NCBI RefSeq assembly: GCF_019084075.1
Contig: NZ_JAHREN010000001.1
Span: 248,001 to 312,000 of the forward strand
Length of the DNA stretch: 64,000 bases
DNA from: Siccirubricoccus sp. G192
Lineage (GTDB): Bacteria; Pseudomonadota; Alphaproteobacteria; Acetobacterales; Acetobacteraceae
Direction of reading: 5' to 3'
The notes beneath the pieces were generated by a model. That model had not been told where the DNA came from. It worked only from the letters and a program-made list of their open reading frames with translations, and made no database searches. Below, one piece after another: positions 38,002-46,721 of the stretch (positions are counted from its first letter, which is position 1; each line of letters starts with the position of its first letter). The translations under genes were made by a program, and so were the position numbers.

Positions 38002-40024
38002 AAGGCAGGGGGCGCTGCCCCCTGGGGCCCCGCCGGGGACCGGACCGGTCCCCGGACCCCGGTTCTCCTGGGCGCTGGGGCTCCTCATCCTGCTCGCCAC
38101 CTCGGCAGCGGCGCAGGAGGTGCCGGCGACGGGCGGCGCTCTCGGCGGCGTCGGGCTGATCGAGATGCGCAATGCCCGGTTCCGGCCCGATGCCACGCTG
38201 GAGGCGGGCGCGGCCTTCCGGCGGAATGGCCAGGCCTGGTTCCTCTCCGCCCAGCCGCTGCCCTTCCTGGAGACCACCTTCCGGCTGGAGCGGGACAGCG
38301 CCTTCGACCTCAAGCTGCGGCTCTGGCAGGAGAATGCCTGGCGGCCGGCGCTGGCGGTGGGGTTGCAGGATGCGGGCAGCGGCGGCGGGCGGGCCGGCGA
38401 ATACCTGGTGGCCTCGAAGCGGTTCCGGAGCCTGGACCTGTCGCTCGGCCTGGGCTGGGGGCGGCTCGGCCGCGGCGGCGACCTGCCGAACCCGCTGCGC
38501 CGGGACTGGGCACCCTATCCCGGCAGCCTGTTCCGCAGCGGCGAGGTGGCGCTCTTCGGCGGGCTGGAATGGAGCCTGCCGGCGCTGCCGACGCCGCTCG
38601 GCCCCATGGAGGGGCTGCGGGCCAAGCTCGAATGGTCCGGCGACAGCCCCGGCCCCTCGCGGAACGCGGCCTCGCGCGTGAATCTCGGCCTGCAATGGCA
38701 GCCCAATCCCTGGCTGGATGCCGGCCTGCATCTGCTGGGCGGCACCGACCTGCTGCTGCGCCTCTCGCTGCGCACCGATGCGGCGCGCCAGCCGGAGCCG
38801 CCCCGCCCGCCGCTGCCCATGGCGCCGCGCCCGGCCCCTGGCACGAATCCAGCCGGCAGCGATCCGGCCGCGCTCAAGGCCGCGCTGCGCCGGGCCGGCT
38901 TCGATCCCCTCGGCTTCCGGCTTGATGGCGCGGAGGCGCGCATCGCGGTGGCGGGCGGCCCCTATGCCAACCTGGCGCAGGTGGCGGGGCGGGTGGCGCG
39001 GGCGGTGCAGCCCCATCTGCCGGCCACGGTGGAGCGGCTGCGCCTGGAATGGCGGCGGCAGGGCGTGACGGTGGCGCGGCTGGTGCTGCTGCGCCAGGCG
39101 ATGGAGGCCGCCGCCGCCGGCCCCGGCAGCGCCGAGGAGGTGCTGGCCGCCACCACCCTGCTGCCGGCGGAGAACGAGGCGCCGCGCGGCCCCTCGCTCT
39201 CCTGGGCGCTGGAGCCGCGCATCGCCCTGCAACTCGGCAACCCGCGCGGGGTGCTGCGCTGGCAGGCCGGCCTTGCCACCACCTTGCGCATCGGCCTCGG
39301 CGGCGGGGTGGCGGTGGCCGGCAGCCTTGGGCAGGCGGTGGCGGGGAACCTGGATGGCGCGCCGCCCTCGCGCAGCCGCCTGCCGCATGTGCGCAGCGAC
39401 ATCGCGCTCTATTCGCAGGCGCCGCTCTCGGTGCCGACACTCTATGCCGAGCGGATCTGGACGCCGGCGCCGGATCTCTTCGCCCGCCTCACCGCCGGGC
39501 TGCTGGAGCCGATGTTCGGCGGCATCTCAGGCGAGGTGCTGTGGCGCCCGGCGGGCCGCGGCTTCGCGCTGGGCCTCGACCTGAACTGGGTGGCGCAGCG
39601 GGACTACGGGCCGGGCTTCGCGCCGCTCGGCTATACGGCGGCGACCGGGCATCTCTCGCTTCATGCCGATCTGCCGGTGCTGAACCTTTACACGTTGGCC
39701 AGGGCCGGGCGGTACCTGGCGGGGGATTGGGGCGGCACGCTGGAGGTCGGGCGGCGCTTCGCCAGCGGCATCGAGATCGGCGGCTTCGCCAGCCTGACCA
39801 ATGCCACCGGCCGCTACGGCGAGGGCAATGCGGATCGCGGATTCTACCTCCGCCTGCCGCTGCAATTCCTGGGGCCGGCGACGGATGCGCGTGCCATCGC
39901 GGTGGTCCGGCCCGGGCCGCGCGATGCCGGGCAGCGCCTGGCGGTGGACAACCCGCTCTGGGAGGTGGCACGGGAAGGCAGGGCGGAGGCGCTGGACCGC
40001 GGCTTCATGGGCTTCCTGCGATAG
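37991..40024 (+). CDS. YjbH-domain exopolysaccharide outer-membrane protein (start uncertain)
   Basis: A beta-rich outer-membrane protein of about 650 aa like YjbH, usually paired with Wza-type exporters. After a signal-like segment (WALGLLILLATSAAAQ) come repeated antiparallel-strand blocks, e.g. LEAGAAFRRNGQAWFLSAQPLPFLETTFRLE (cited in part), FDLKLRLWQE, and the C-terminal half with GGISGEVLWRPAGRGFALGLDLNW. The only standard in-frame start is a GTG at 37991 overlapping the exporter stop by 11 bp, and the codons between it and the signal segment run through a GC palindrome. The true start may be different. It ends 55 bp before a WecA-like gene. Confidence 0.82.
   Translation: MGTRRQGALPPGAPPGTGPVPGPRFSWALGLLILLATSAAAQEVPATGGALGGVGLIEMRNARFRPDATLEAGAAFRRNGQAWFLSAQPLPFLETTFRLERDSAFDLKLRLWQENAWRPALAVGLQDAGSGGGRAGEYLVASKRFRSLDLSLGLGWGRLGRGGDLPNPLRRDWAPYPGSLFRSGEVALFGGLEWSLPALPTPLGPMEGLRAKLEWSGDSPGPSRNAASRVNLGLQWQPNPWLDAGLHLLGGTDLLLRLSLRTDAARQPEPPRPPLPMAPRPAPGTNPAGSDPAALKAALRRAGFDPLGFRLDGAEARIAVAGGPYANLAQVAGRVARAVQPHLPATVERLRLEWRRQGVTVARLVLLRQAMEAAAAGPGSAEEVLAATTLLPAENEAPRGPSLSWALEPRIALQLGNPRGVLRWQAGLATTLRIGLGGGVAVAGSLGQAVAGNLDGAPPSRSRLPHVRSDIALYSQAPLSVPTLYAERIWTPAPDLFARLTAGLLEPMFGGISGEVLWRPAGRGFALGLDLNWVAQRDYGPGFAPLGYTAATGHLSLHADLPVLNLYTLARAGRYLAGDWGGTLEVGRRFASGIEIGGFASLTNATGRYGEGNADRGFYLRLPLQFLGPATDARAIAVVRPGPRDAGQRLAVDNPLWEVAREGRAEALDRGFMGFLR
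38035..38053. repeat. Near-perfect 19-bp palindrome in the exporter-YjbH junction
   Basis: GGGGACCGG, a single A, then CCGGTCCCC: nine paired bases around one central base, embedded in a 60-bp stretch of C and G runs. It looks like non-coding junction DNA although it lies within the extended reading frame of the YjbH-like gene. It could be an intergenic repeat element or an mRNA hairpin. Confidence 0.5.
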
Positions 40025-40078
40025 GGTGGGCCGGCCAGGGCTTGCCAGCCCCGCTGCGGCTTGCCATGCACGCGGCGC

Positions 40079-41134
40079 ATGACCCTCGCCGCCCTCCTCC
40101 AGCATCTCGGCTTCGCGCTCGGCCTCGCCCTGCTCTCCGCCGCGACGGTGCGGGGGATGATCGCCTGGCCGATCCTCGACCATCCGAATGCCCGCAGCGC
40201 GCATGATCGGCCGGTGCCGCGGGGCGGCGGGCTCGGGGTGGTGCTGGCCTTCATCGCCGGCATGCTGGTGCTCTACCAGGCCGCCAATTTCGCCCGCATC
40301 GCGGAGCGGCAATTCCTCGGCGTCATCCTGGCCGCCATCGCGATCGCCGCTGTGGCGCTGGTGGACGACATCCGCACCCTCCCGGCGCGGCTGCGCCTGG
40401 TGGCGCAGATTGCCGCGGCGCTGGTGGCGGCGGGGAGCGGCCTGGTGCTGACGCGCCTCGCCCTGCCCTGGATCGGCGTGACCGATCTCGGCCTCGCCGG
40501 CGTGGCGCTGACCCTGTTCTGGATCGTCGGCTGCACCAATGCGGTGAATTTCATGGATGGGCTGGACGGGCTGGTGGGCGGCACGCTGCTGATCGCCTGC
40601 GCCGCGCTGGCCGCCATCGCGGGCTTCCAGGAAGGCTGGTTCGTCTATGCCGCGGCGCTGTTCCTGGCGGCGGGCTTCGCCGGCTTCCTGCCCTTCAACC
40701 TGCATCCCGCCCGCATCTTCATGGGCGATGTCGGCAGCCAATTCGCCGGCTTCACCCTGGCGGTGCTGGCGGTGGCCGCGGCCCGCTTCGATTCCATGCA
40801 GCTGAGCTTCCTGATCGTGCCGCTGCTGCTTTTCGCCCTGCTCTTCGATGCCGGCTTCACCCTGGCGCGCCGCGCCTGGATGCGGGAGCGGCTGGGCGAG
40901 GGCCACCGCACGCATCTCTACCAGTTGGCCGCCCGCACCGGCATGCCGGTGCGGCAGGTGGCGGCGCTGCACTGGGGCTTCGCGCTGTTCCAGGCCGGGC
41001 TGGCGGTGCTGTTCCTGCACCTCTCGGCCTGGGCCAAGCCGCTGGTGGTGCTGCCGGCGCTGGCGGTGCAATTGGCCTGGCTGGCGCATGTCGCCGGGCG
41101 GGTGCGGCGGTCGGGGCTCGGCTGGCGGGGCTGA
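40079..41134 (+). CDS. WecA/MraY-like undecaprenyl-phosphate glycosyl-1-phosphate transferase (GT4)
   Basis: A 351-aa polytopic membrane enzyme with about ten helices. The signature Asp motifs of the PNPT superfamily are present: VDDIRTLPARLRL, NFMDGLDGLVGG and FMGDVGSQFAGF, plus the His-rich cytosolic loop GEGHRTHLYQ. It attaches a sugar-1-phosphate (often GlcNAc-1-P) to undecaprenyl phosphate. The ATG at 40079 is chosen over an upstream TTG. It is the second initiating transferase in this locus, the other being of the PF02397 type. Confidence 0.9.
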   Translation: MTLAALLQHLGFALGLALLSAATVRGMIAWPILDHPNARSAHDRPVPRGGGLGVVLAFIAGMLVLYQAANFARIAERQFLGVILAAIAIAAVALVDDIRTLPARLRLVAQIAAALVAAGSGLVLTRLALPWIGVTDLGLAGVALTLFWIVGCTNAVNFMDGLDGLVGGTLLIACAALAAIAGFQEGWFVYAAALFLAAGFAGFLPFNLHPARIFMGDVGSQFAGFTLAVLAVAAARFDSMQLSFLIVPLLLFALLFDAGFTLARRAWMRERLGEGHRTHLYQLAARTGMPVRQVAALHWGFALFQAGLAVLFLHLSAWAKPLVVLPALAVQLAWLAHVAGRVRRSGLGWRG

Positions 41135-41191
41135 TGCTGCCGGACGAGGGTGCCGGAGCCGCGCCCCCAAGCCCCGCGCCGGGACCGCCCG

Positions 41192-43226
41192 TCAGGCCGC
41201 CGGGGCGGCCGGCGCCGGGCCCCGCCATTGCAGCACCAGCAGCAGCAGGCCGAGCGCCACGCCGATCAGGTGCGGCGCCGGCACCGCATCGCCGAAGGCC
41301 GTCTCGAGCAGCGCCGGGAAGATCATCAGCAGTCCGGCCACGGCGAAGCCGGCCCGTTCCCAGCCCGCCAGCAGCCGCCGGGCATAGCCCTGGGCCGAGG
41401 CCGCCAGCGCCGCCAGCCCGGCCGCGGCCAGCAGGATCTGCCACGCCACATCGACCCAGGTCATCTCCGGCTTGAAGGCCAGCAGCAGGCCGACGCCATC
41501 GGGGTCGGTGACGAAGACGAAGGGCAGCACGAAGGCCGGCAGCGTGTATTTCCAGGCCTGCAGCGTGGTGCGGTAGGGGCCCGCGCCGGTGATGGCCGCG
41601 GCGGCGAAGGGGCTGAGCGCGGTCGGCGGCGAGACCTCCGACAGCACCGCGTAGTAGAAGACGAACATATGCGCCGCATAATCCGGCACGCCGAGCTTGA
41701 TGAGCGCCGGCGCCGCCACCACGGCGCAGATGATGTAGCTCGCCGTCACCGGCACGGCGAGGCCGATGATCCAGACGATCAGCGCGGTATAGAGCGCGGT
41801 GATCACCAGGTTGCCGCCCGCCGCCTGGATCGCGATCTCGCTGAACTTCAGCCCGAGGCCGGTCAGGGTGATAACGCCCACGATGATGCCGGCGCAGGCG
41901 CAGGTGGCGGCGATGCCCACCGCCTGCACCGCGCCCCCGGCCAGCGCATCCACCAGCTTGCGCGGCCAGAGCGCGCTTTCCGGCCGGATGAAGGACAGCA
42001 CCACCGCCACGACCATAGCGTAGAGCACCGACATGGTGGGCGAATAGCCCAGCACCATGAAGACCACGATCGCCAGCAGCGAGGTGAAGTGGAAGCCGTA
42101 TTTCTTCGTGAGCGCCCAGGGTCGCTCAGTCTGCACGATCTCCTGCGCCCGGCCGCTGGCGCCGATGCGGCGCTGGTCCAGCTCCACCATGAAGAGCAGC
42201 GAGGCGTAGTAGAGCACGGTCGGCACCGCCGCCATGCGCAGCACTTCCAGGTAGCCGATCTTGAGGTATTCGGCGATCAGGAAGGCCGCCGCCCCCAGCA
42301 CCGGCGGCGAGATGATGGCACCCAGCCCGCCCGCGGCCAGCAGCCCGCCCGCGTCATCCGGCCGGTAGCCGACCCGCTTCATCATCGGCCAGGCGACGGT
42401 GCCGAGCGTGACGGTGGTGGCGACCCCCGAGCCCGAGGGCCCGCCCAGCAGGAAGGAGGAGAGCACCACGGTGCGCCCGGCGCTGGTTGCCTTGCCGCCG
42501 GTGGCGGCGAAGCTGAAATCGACGAAGAACTTCCCGGCCCCGCTGAATTGCAGGATGGCGCCATAGATGGTGAAGAGGATGATGAGGCTGGCCGAGACAT
42601 CCACCGCGGTGCCGAAGATGCCGTCCAGCGTGATGGTGAGATGCGGGATCAGCCGCTCGGAATCGTAGCCCTGGTGACGCCAGGGCGCGGGCAGGTAATT
42701 GCCGAAGAAGCCGTAGAGCATGAACAGCCCGGACATGACGGGCATCACCCAGCCGGTGGCGCGGCGCGTCACCTCCAGCACCAGCAGGATCAGCACCCAG
42801 CCGACGACGAGGTCCCAGCCTTCCGGGAAGACATAGCGGTCGATCAGCGGCTCGGTGCCGATCATGTCGCCGCCATAGAGCATGTACCAGGTGACGCCGA
42901 TTGCGGCGGCGATCAGCAGCATGTCCCAGGGCATCAGCCGGTGCCGGAAGCGCCGCGCCGCCGGAAACAGCAGGAAGCCGAGGCACATGGCGAAGCCGAC
43001 ATGCACGAAGCGGAGCGTCGTGGTCGGCACGATGTCGTAGGCGGCCCAGAGGTGGAACAGCGCCATCGCCAGCGCCAGCCCGGTCGCCGCCTGGCCGAGC
43101 CAGCCGGTGAAGCGGTTCTGCGCGCCCTCCTCCTCCTCGATCAGTTGCTCCAGCCTGGCGGCGGTGGCTTCGTCGAGGGCGCCGGGCGCGATCTCGGGGG
43201 GGCAGCGGCGAATGGGTGGTGCTCAA
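41192..43226 (-). CDS. TRAP transporter fused 4TM/12TM permease (DctQM type), frameshifted near the start
   Basis: Secondary importer driven by ion gradients, paired with the TAXI receptor upstream. It has many helices; hallmarks include GLFMLYGFFGNYLP, SGAGKFFVDFSFAATGG, GPSGSGVATTVTLGT, ISPPVLGAAAFLIAEYL and SEVSPPTALSPFAAAAITG. The intact frame begins only at ATG 43066, but the preceding bases encode plausible protein (EIAPGALDEATAARLEQLI) that connects, after removal of one base from a G7 run (43196-43202), to a TTG start at 43226 with an upstream GGAG. That gives about 677 aa. The substrate is unknown; TAXI systems carry C4 acids, glutamate or aromatics. Confidence 0.85.
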
Positions 43227-43261
43227 ACGGCGGACTCCGAACCGGCGGGCGGACAGGCGCA

Positions 43262-43293
43262 GCCGGCCCACCACCCGAGGGCGGTGGGCCGGC
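43262..43293. promoter_or_regulatory. Strong intercistronic hairpin between TAXI receptor and TRAP permease genes
   Basis: A perfect 11-bp stem (GCCGGCCCACC / GGTGGGCCGGC) in the 139-bp gap between the receptor stop and the permease start. No T-run on the minus strand. Same placement as the hairpins after the peptide and sugar receptors, consistent with differential receptor/permease expression. Confidence 0.55.
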
Positions 43294-43365
43294 ACCAGGG
43301 CCGCCTTGAAGCATTATACGCGCTTCGGCGCAAAATTGCGCCCGGGCCGGTGGAATGCCCCCGGA

Positions 43366-44339
43366 TCAGGCGAGTTGCGCGCCCTGGGCCTTCCAGAAGG
43401 CTTCCGCCGCGGGATGCCAGGGCACACCGGCGGCGGCGGTCTTCTGCTTGTCGAGCGTGAAGTTCCGTGCCTCGGCATGCACCTGCGCGAGTTCGGCGCG
43501 GCCGGCCCAGATCACCTCGATGATCTTCGACACCTGCTCGGCCGGCATGGTGTCCAGCACCGCGATGATATTGCCGACCGACATCTGGTGGTTGTCGGTC
43601 TTCTGGCCGGGATAGGTCTCCGCGGGGATCACCTCGGGGAAATAGACCGGGCCGTATTTCTCGACGATCTTCGGCACGTAGCGCGCGTGGTCGACCAGCG
43701 CGATATGGATGCCCGGGCTGGCGGCGAGATCGGTGACGGCGCTGGTCGGCACGCCGGAGACGAAGAAATAGGCGTCCAGCTTGCCGTCCTTGATGGCATT
43801 GGTGCTCTCGGCCGGCGAGAGCCGCTCCCGCGCGCGGAAGTCCTTGTCCTTGTCGAGCCCCGCCGCCTCCAGCAGCCGGAAGGCCATGACCTCGGTGGCG
43901 GAACCGGGCGCGCCGGTGGAGATGCGCTTGCCCTTCATGTCCTCCAGGCTCTTGATGCCGGCGGCCTCGGTGGTCACCACCTGCATGCGGTTGGTGTAGA
44001 GCACGGCGATGGCGCGCACCGCCACCGGCCGGCCGCGGAAGCGCTCCACGCCCCGCACCGCATCCACCGCGGCATCCACCTGGGTGATGATCATCCCGAC
44101 CCGGCCGGCGCCGAGCAACTGGCAATCGCGACCGAGCCGCCGGTCACTTCCACCGTCGCGCTCATGCCGGGGATGTTGCGGGACAGCAGGTTCGCCATCC
44201 CGCCGCCGAGCGGGTAGTAGACCCCGCCCGTGGTGCCCGTGGCGATGGCAAGCTGCGTGCCCTGCGCCCGCGCCAGATGCGGCGCGGCAAGAGCAGTGGC
44301 GGCCGCGGCGAGCGCGGCACGGCGGGTGAGGCCGGACAT
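43366..44339 (-). CDS. TAXI-family TRAP transporter solute receptor, frameshifted as assembled
   Basis: Periplasmic receptor of the TAXI subfamily. A Tat-like leader (LTRRAALAAAATALAAPHLARAQ, cited in part) is followed by IATGTTGGVYYPLGGGMANLLSR, the hallmark N-terminal motif. Near 44124-44126 the frame shifts: inserting one A on the coding strand turns ASCSAPAG into ANCQLLGAGRV, the family text, and connects to VGMIITQVDAAVDAVRG and the rest. Corrected length about 324 aa. This is the only suspected deletion; the other shifts are insertions. ATG at 44339 with GGGAGGATCACC before it. Confidence 0.87.
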
Positions 44340-44754
44340 TGGTGATCCTCCCGGTGGTTTCTGAGTCGAGGCACACATAGCCATGCCGTCCTGCCCCGAA
44401 AAGGGTGAACCCGTCGTTTCAGTAAAGCATCACTCTTGTGTTTGCCGGAAGGCCGCCGCCACGGCGGTGCCGGGAGATGCCGGGCATGGCGTTTCTCTGC
44501 CGCTCCGGCATGCAATCGCGGCCCTCGGCATGCACCCGGCCGGGATCCGCGCGGTGCCGCCAGGCCGCCGGTGAAGCAGCCGGCATCGCGCCTGCCGGCA
44601 ACTTCGGGCGCGGGGTTGCGCTGCGTCAAGGTGCAGGGCGCGCGGCGCTGGCAGTCTGTGCATGGTTTCCGGTGACCTGCTCATCCCCTCCCTGCGCCAG
44701 GAAGCGCGGCGAAGGTCGGGGGCGGGACACCGGATGCAACAGGAGGATGCCCCG
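44340..44754. other. Divergent promoter region, TAXI receptor and CBS-BON gene
   Basis: A 415-bp gene-free stretch. The left part is the upstream region of the TAXI-TRAP genes, and around 44390-44450 it is less GC-rich (AGTAAAGCATCACTCTTGTG). The right part contains an FNR/FixK-like site at 44616-44629. No protein-like frame was found, although several short frames run through it. Confidence 0.55.
44616..44629 (+). promoter_or_regulatory. Possible FNR/FixK-family binding site
   Basis: TTGCGCTGCGTCAA fits the TTGnn-N4-nnCAA pattern of FNR/FixK-type regulators, 126 bp before the CBS-BON start codon. CBS-domain stress proteins are often oxygen-regulated in other bacteria. The match is partial (consensus TTGAT/ATCAA), so this is only a suggestion. 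Confidence 0.3.
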
Positions 44755-45453
44755 ATGAATGGCCTCACCGCCCGCGACCTGATGACCCCGGACGTGGTGA
44801 CCGTGCCACCCGAGACGCCGGTGGCGGCGATGGCCCGGCTGCTGGCCGACCGCGGCATCTCCGCGGTGCCGGTGCTCAACAAGGCCGGCACCGTGCTCGG
44901 CATCGTCACCGAGGCCGACCTGATCCGCCGCCTGGCCGGCGAGGAGGACAAGCCGGCCGGCTGGTTCCGCTCGCTCTTCACCGATCCCGGCACCGAGGCC
45001 GACCGCTATGCCCGCACCCATGGCGCCACGGCGGCCGATGTGATGACGGAATCCGTGGTGGCGGTGGGCGAGGAGACCAGCGCCGCGCAAATCGCGCAGA
45101 TGATGGAGGAAAAGCGCATCCGCCGCGTGCTGGTGCTGGCGAATGGGCGGCTGCGCGGCATCGTCTCCCGCGCCGACCTGCTGCGCGCCCTGGTGGCGCC
45201 GCCGCCGCAGGAGGGCGAACTCTCCGACGACCGCATCCGCCGCGCCGTGCTGGCCGCCATGCGCCGGGAGCCCTGGGCCGATACCTTCTACACCATGGTC
45301 GAGGTGAAGCAGGGCGTGGTGGAATTCCACGGCTTCATGCGCACCGAGGCGGTGAAGCGGGGCCTGCGCGTGCTGGCCGAGAACGTGCCCGGGGTGAAGG
45401 GCGTGGTGGACCATACCCAGCCGATGCCGGTCTACCTCTACGCGGCGGCCTGA
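44755..45453 (+). CDS. CBS-domain pair protein with C-terminal BON domain
   Basis: A 232-aa soluble protein. CBS domain 1 spans residues 5-62 (ARDLMTPDVVTVPPETPVAAMARLLADRGISAVPVL, cited in part), and CBS domain 2 about residues 90-150 (AADVMTESVVAVGEETSAAQIAQMM). A BON domain is at residues 160-228 (SDDRIRRAVLAAMRREPW, VEVKQGVVEFHGFM). CBS pairs sense adenine nucleotides; BON domains bind phospholipid or protein partners. ATG 44755 with AGGAGG 8 bp upstream is clearly the start. The 3' end overlaps the convergent MFS gene by 16 bp. Confidence 0.9.
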   Translation: MNGLTARDLMTPDVVTVPPETPVAAMARLLADRGISAVPVLNKAGTVLGIVTEADLIRRLAGEEDKPAGWFRSLFTDPGTEADRYARTHGATAADVMTESVVAVGEETSAAQIAQMMEEKRIRRVLVLANGRLRGIVSRADLLRALVAPPPQEGELSDDRIRRAVLAAMRREPWADTFYTMVEVKQGVVEFHGFMRTEAVKRGLRVLAENVPGVKGVVDHTQPMPVYLYAAA

Positions 45454-46721
45454 CGCCGCGCGGGGGAAGGCGGCTCCCGCACCGTCGCCAGGATCGCCGC
45501 GCCGGCGCCGAGGAAGACCAGCACCGTCGCCATCCCGGCGCGCTGGCTGCCGGTGGCCGCCGTCACCGCCGCCAGCGCCGCCGGGCCGAGGAAGCCGGTG
45601 ATCCGGCCCGAGAGCGCGAATAGGCCGAAATGCGCCGCCGCCTCGCCAGGGGGCGCCAGCCGCGCCATCAGAGTGCGGCTCGCCGCCTGGGCCGGCCCGA
45701 TGAAGATGCCGAGCGTGAGCGCCAGCGCCCAGAATTCCGGACGGCCCCGCGCCACCAGCAGCCCGGCGGCGCAGAGCGTCAGCGCGCCCAGCGCCACCAG
45801 CACGGTGCGCCGCGAGCCCATCCGGTCCTCCACCAGCCCGAACCCCGCGGCGCCCAGCCCGGCAGTGAGGTTGAGCGCGATGCCGAAGACCAGGATCTCC
45901 TCGAAGCCCATGCCGAAGACGCCCGCGGCATAGATGGCGCCGAAGGCAAACAGCGTGTTCAGCCCATCCGTGTAGAAGAGCCGCGCCACCAGGAAGCGCG
46001 CCAGGGCCGGCTGGCGCGGCAGCCGTCGCAGCAGCCCGGCGATCTCCGCCAGGCCACCCCGCGCCGCCGCCCGCCAGGAGGGGCGCGGCCCCGCCGGGTC
46101 GGGCACCGCCAGCAGCAGCGGCCAGGCGAAGGCGGCGATCCAGGCGGCGGTGAGCAGCGCCGTGGCCCGCACATGCTCCGCCGCGGCGCGGTCGAGGCCG
46201 AGCGGCGAGGGGTCCGGCCGCACCAGCAGCAGCAGCGCCACGCCGAGGCAGGCCAGCCCGCCGGCATAGCCAAGCCCCCAGGCCAGGCCGGAGAGCCGGC
46301 CGATATGCGCCGGCTCCGCCACCTGCGGCAGCATCGCGTTGTAGAACACGGTCGCCAGTTCGAAGGCCACGGTGGCGATGCCGACGCAGGCCAGCGCATA
46401 GAGGGCGAAGCCGGGCTCCGGCCGGGCGAACCAGATCGCCGCCGTCGCCACCACCACCACGCCGGTGCTGAGCGCCAGCATCAGCCGTCGCCGCCCGCCG
46501 GCATCCGCCACCGCCCCCAGCACCGGCGAGAGCGCCGCGATGGCCAGCCCCGCCAGGGTCTGCATCCAGCCCCATTGCGCCTGGCCGGTGACGGGGTCCG
46601 GCGCGATCCCCTGGGTGAAATAGGCGGCGATGACGAAGGTGGAGACCACGGTGGGGAAGGCGCTATTGGCCCAGTCGTAGAGCGCCCAGGCGAGCGCCTT
46701 GCGGCGCGCCGGTGGCGTCAT
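45438..46721 (-). CDS. MFS transporter, UMF1/BtlA-like family
   Basis: A 427-aa permease with 12 helices. The opening MTPPARRKALAWALYDWANSAFPTVVSTFVIAAYFTQGIA (cited in part) is the hallmark of the UMF1 (autophagy Atg22-like) family, with LYDWANSAF especially diagnostic. It also has the GRLSGLAWGLGYAGGLACLG and SRTLMARLAPPGEAAAHFGLFALSG blocks. Related proteins are thought to export amino acids. Its ATG overlaps the stop of the glutamate dehydrogenase gene (ATGA), so it is translated with it; a role in amino acid traffic would fit. Confidence 0.88.
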   Translation of the reverse strand: MTPPARRKALAWALYDWANSAFPTVVSTFVIAAYFTQGIAPDPVTGQAQWGWMQTLAGLAIAALSPVLGAVADAGGRRRLMLALSTGVVVVATAAIWFARPEPGFALYALACVGIATVAFELATVFYNAMLPQVAEPAHIGRLSGLAWGLGYAGGLACLGVALLLLVRPDPSPLGLDRAAAEHVRATALLTAAWIAAFAWPLLLAVPDPAGPRPSWRAAARGGLAEIAGLLRRLPRQPALARFLVARLFYTDGLNTLFAFGAIYAAGVFGMGFEEILVFGIALNLTAGLGAAGFGLVEDRMGSRRTVLVALGALTLCAAGLLVARGRPEFWALALTLGIFIGPAQAASRTLMARLAPPGEAAAHFGLFALSGRITGFLGPAALAAVTAATGSQRAGMATVLVFLGAGAAILATVREPPSPARRQAAA

